Of a DNA stretch of 64,000 bases, positions 62,514 through 64,000 are shown piece by piece (position 1 is the stretch's first letter; each line of letters starts with the position of its first letter). The notes under the pieces are model-generated. The model worked only from the letters and a program-made list of their open reading frames with translations. It ran no database searches and was not told the origin of the DNA. Both the position numbers and the translations under genes were made by a program. Source of the DNA: Papio anubis (taxonomy: Eukaryota; Chordata; Mammalia; Primates; Cercopithecidae); the NCBI RefSeq assembly GCF_008728515.1, contig NC_044976.1:212971467-213035466 (forward strand), given 5' to 3'.

Positions 62514-63405
62514 TCTGATCAAAAAATAGGCAAAGGACCTGAATATACTTTTCAAAGAAAATATATGAGTGCCCAAGAGATACACGAAAAGGTGCTCAAG
62601 ACAGATCATTAGTCATCAGAGAAACGCAAATCAAAACCACAATGAGATATTACCACACACCTGTTAGGATGGCTATTATAAAAAAGATGAGATAGCAAGT
62701 GCTGGTAAGGATGTGGAGAAAAGGGAACCCTTGTGCACTGTTGGTGGAAATGTAAATTGGTATAGCCATTATGGAAAACAGTATGGAGGCTCCACAAGAA
62801 ATGAAAAATAGAACTATCATATAATCCCACAATCTCACGTCTAGATATATATCTATCTGAAGGAAATGACATTAATATTTCAAATAGATATTTGCACTCC
62901 CACATACACTGTAGCATTTTTCACTGAAATTAAGGCAGGACTGCAGGTATCTCTATTCCAAGAATGGAAACACTCTCTATATATAGATTTCTTGGATACG
63001 AAGAAGAAACATCTATCAGCAGATAAATGGATAATGAAAATGTTGTATATTTATATAATGGAATACTCTTCAGCCATAAAAAGAAGGAAGTCCTACCATT
63101 TGTGACAACATGGGTGAACCTTGAGGGCATTATGTTAAATAAGATAAGTCAGAGATGACAAATACTGTATGATCCACTTATATGTGGAATCTAAAAGAGT
63201 CAAACTCACAGAAAGTAGAATGATGGTTGCCAGCAGCTGGGGTAGGGAAGGTAAGTAAAATGGAGAGATACTGGTCAAATGGTACAAACTTCCAGTTATG
63301 AATAAGTTCTGGGGATCTAATGTACAGCATTGTGACTATAGTTAATGATACTGTACTGTATATTTAAAATTTGCTAAGAGAGTAGGTCTTAGGTATTCTC
63401 ATCAC

Positions 63406-63549
63406 ACATAGCGAAAACCGTTTCTACTAAAAACACACAAAAATAGCTGGGCGTGGTGGTGGGTGCCATAATCCCAGCTACTCAGGAGGCTGAGGCACGA
63501 GAATTAGTTGAACCCGGGAGGTGGAGGTTGCAGTGAGCTGGGATTACAC
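63406..63549 (+). mobile_element. Internal Alu segment copied from the Alu at 60494
   Basis: It starts mid-Alu (ACATAGCGAAA) and stops mid-Alu (GGATTACAC), without a 5' end or poly(A) tail. It aligns to 60590-60733 over 144 bases with six mismatches and no gaps by hand count, and shares that Alu's private changes. It sits at a CA-repeat site in the L1M 3' UTR. Confidence 0.88.
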
Positions 63550-63721
63550 ACACACACACACAAAGGTAAATGATAGGTAACAGATGTATTCACTAATTCA
63601 ATTGTGGCAATCCTTTCAAAATACATACATGCATCAAATCACTACACTGTATACCTAAAATTTATACAATTTTATTTGTTCATTATACCTCAATAAAGAT
63701 GAGAAAAAATTTTTAAAAAAA

Positions 63722-64000
63722 CCCAAGAACAAGTGATTTAACATCCAATCAACATTTACTAAACATGACAAGATGCAAGAAAATATGACCTATAACCAAG
63801 AGAAAAATCAGTCATTAGAAACATACCTAAAAATGATAGAGATGATGGAATTAATAGATACTGACTTTAAAATAGTACATGAACATAAAAAAGAGATAAA
63901 GGGAAACAGAAACAAATGAGACTGTAGAGACTAAAAAAAAAATCTAAAATAAAAGATTCACTAGATGGAATTAACAGATTTGACACTGAAAGAGAAAGGA
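63722..64000 (+). mobile_element. L1M ORF1-region fragment, runs off the window
   Basis: AAGTGATTTAACATCCAATC, TATGACCTATAACCAAGAG and GATGATGGAATTAATAG match the ORF1 region of older L1M elements in the plus direction. Confidence 0.7.

Larger units (their letters stand above)
61690..63720 (+). mobile_element. L1M 3' half (ORF2 C-terminus and 3' UTR)
   Basis: The text passes AAACTGGATATACACATGC, AACTTCTAGAAGAAAACATA, TGTGCACTGTTGGTGGAAATG and TTATACCTCAATAAAGATG. A complete Alu (62195) and a 144-bp Alu segment (63406-63549) interrupt it. The left limit is approximate. Confidence 0.8.
46358..64000 (-). other. AKT3: AKT3 intron, 3' part, upstream of the 123-nt exon
   Basis: This is the end of the intron before the 123-nt exon; its donor lies beyond base 64000. 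The branch and acceptor region has a clear pyrimidine tract (CTGTTTACCCTGCAG in transcript sense). Two large L1 copies, an L1M 3' half and several Alus fill most of it, all listed separately. 60820-61690 may be old L1 5' sequence but I could not assign it. Confidence 0.85.

Noticed and set aside
62121..62609. 162-codon minus-strand open frame
   Set aside because: It is the antisense reading of an Alu plus flanking L1, a well-known source of spurious long frames.

Overview
The window is vertebrate, almost certainly human or a close primate. It is AT-rich, has dense Alu, L1, L2, MIR and MaLR repeats, and carries four short spliced coding exons on the minus strand that together read as a continuous stretch of the AKT3 serine/threonine kinase (protein kinase B gamma). 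The whole window lies inside AKT3, which is transcribed right to left. The start of the gene lies beyond base 64000 and its last exons lie before base 1. No other protein-coding gene, tRNA, rRNA or CRISPR array is supported.

The exons in transcript order are 46235-46357 (123 nt, catalytic loop), 36979-37107 (129 nt, DFG motif, activation loop, APE), 26022-26236 (215 nt, helix F and C-lobe) and 18775-18862 (88 nt, end of C-lobe). They encode about residues 233-417 of a 479-residue kinase. The N-terminal PH domain, the N-lobe and the C-terminal hydrophobic-motif tail are absent from the window. All splice sites are GT/AG. The four exons total 555 nt, begin and end in phase 0, and contain no in-frame stop.

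Layout by region. Positions 1-15480 are a stack of nested L1 copies in both orientations, with Alus, a Tigger-type DNA transposon at 12345-12763 and a 1.14 kb insertion with target-site duplications at 13749-14889. Positions 15.5-26 kb hold the 88-nt exon, MIR and L2 pieces, a MaLR LTR and five Alus. Positions 26.2-33.2 kb are a long stretch of intron with no repeat I can recognise. Positions 33.2-46.2 kb mix L2, MIR, an MLT1 LTR split by an L1 3' end, and four Alus, two of them a close inverted pair. Positions 46.4-64 kb hold two clear L1 insertions with target-site duplications (49355-51984 and a near full-length copy at 53319-60056) and more L1M and Alu sequence.

I found no undescribed biological system. 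The observations most worth checking are the open circular reading frame of the four exons, a 144-bp Alu segment that appears to have been copied 2.8 kb away into an L1 3' end, an A/U hairpin that could hide the splice donor of the 123-nt exon, the inverted Alu pairs, and the orientation of a large L1 5' region relative to AKT3.
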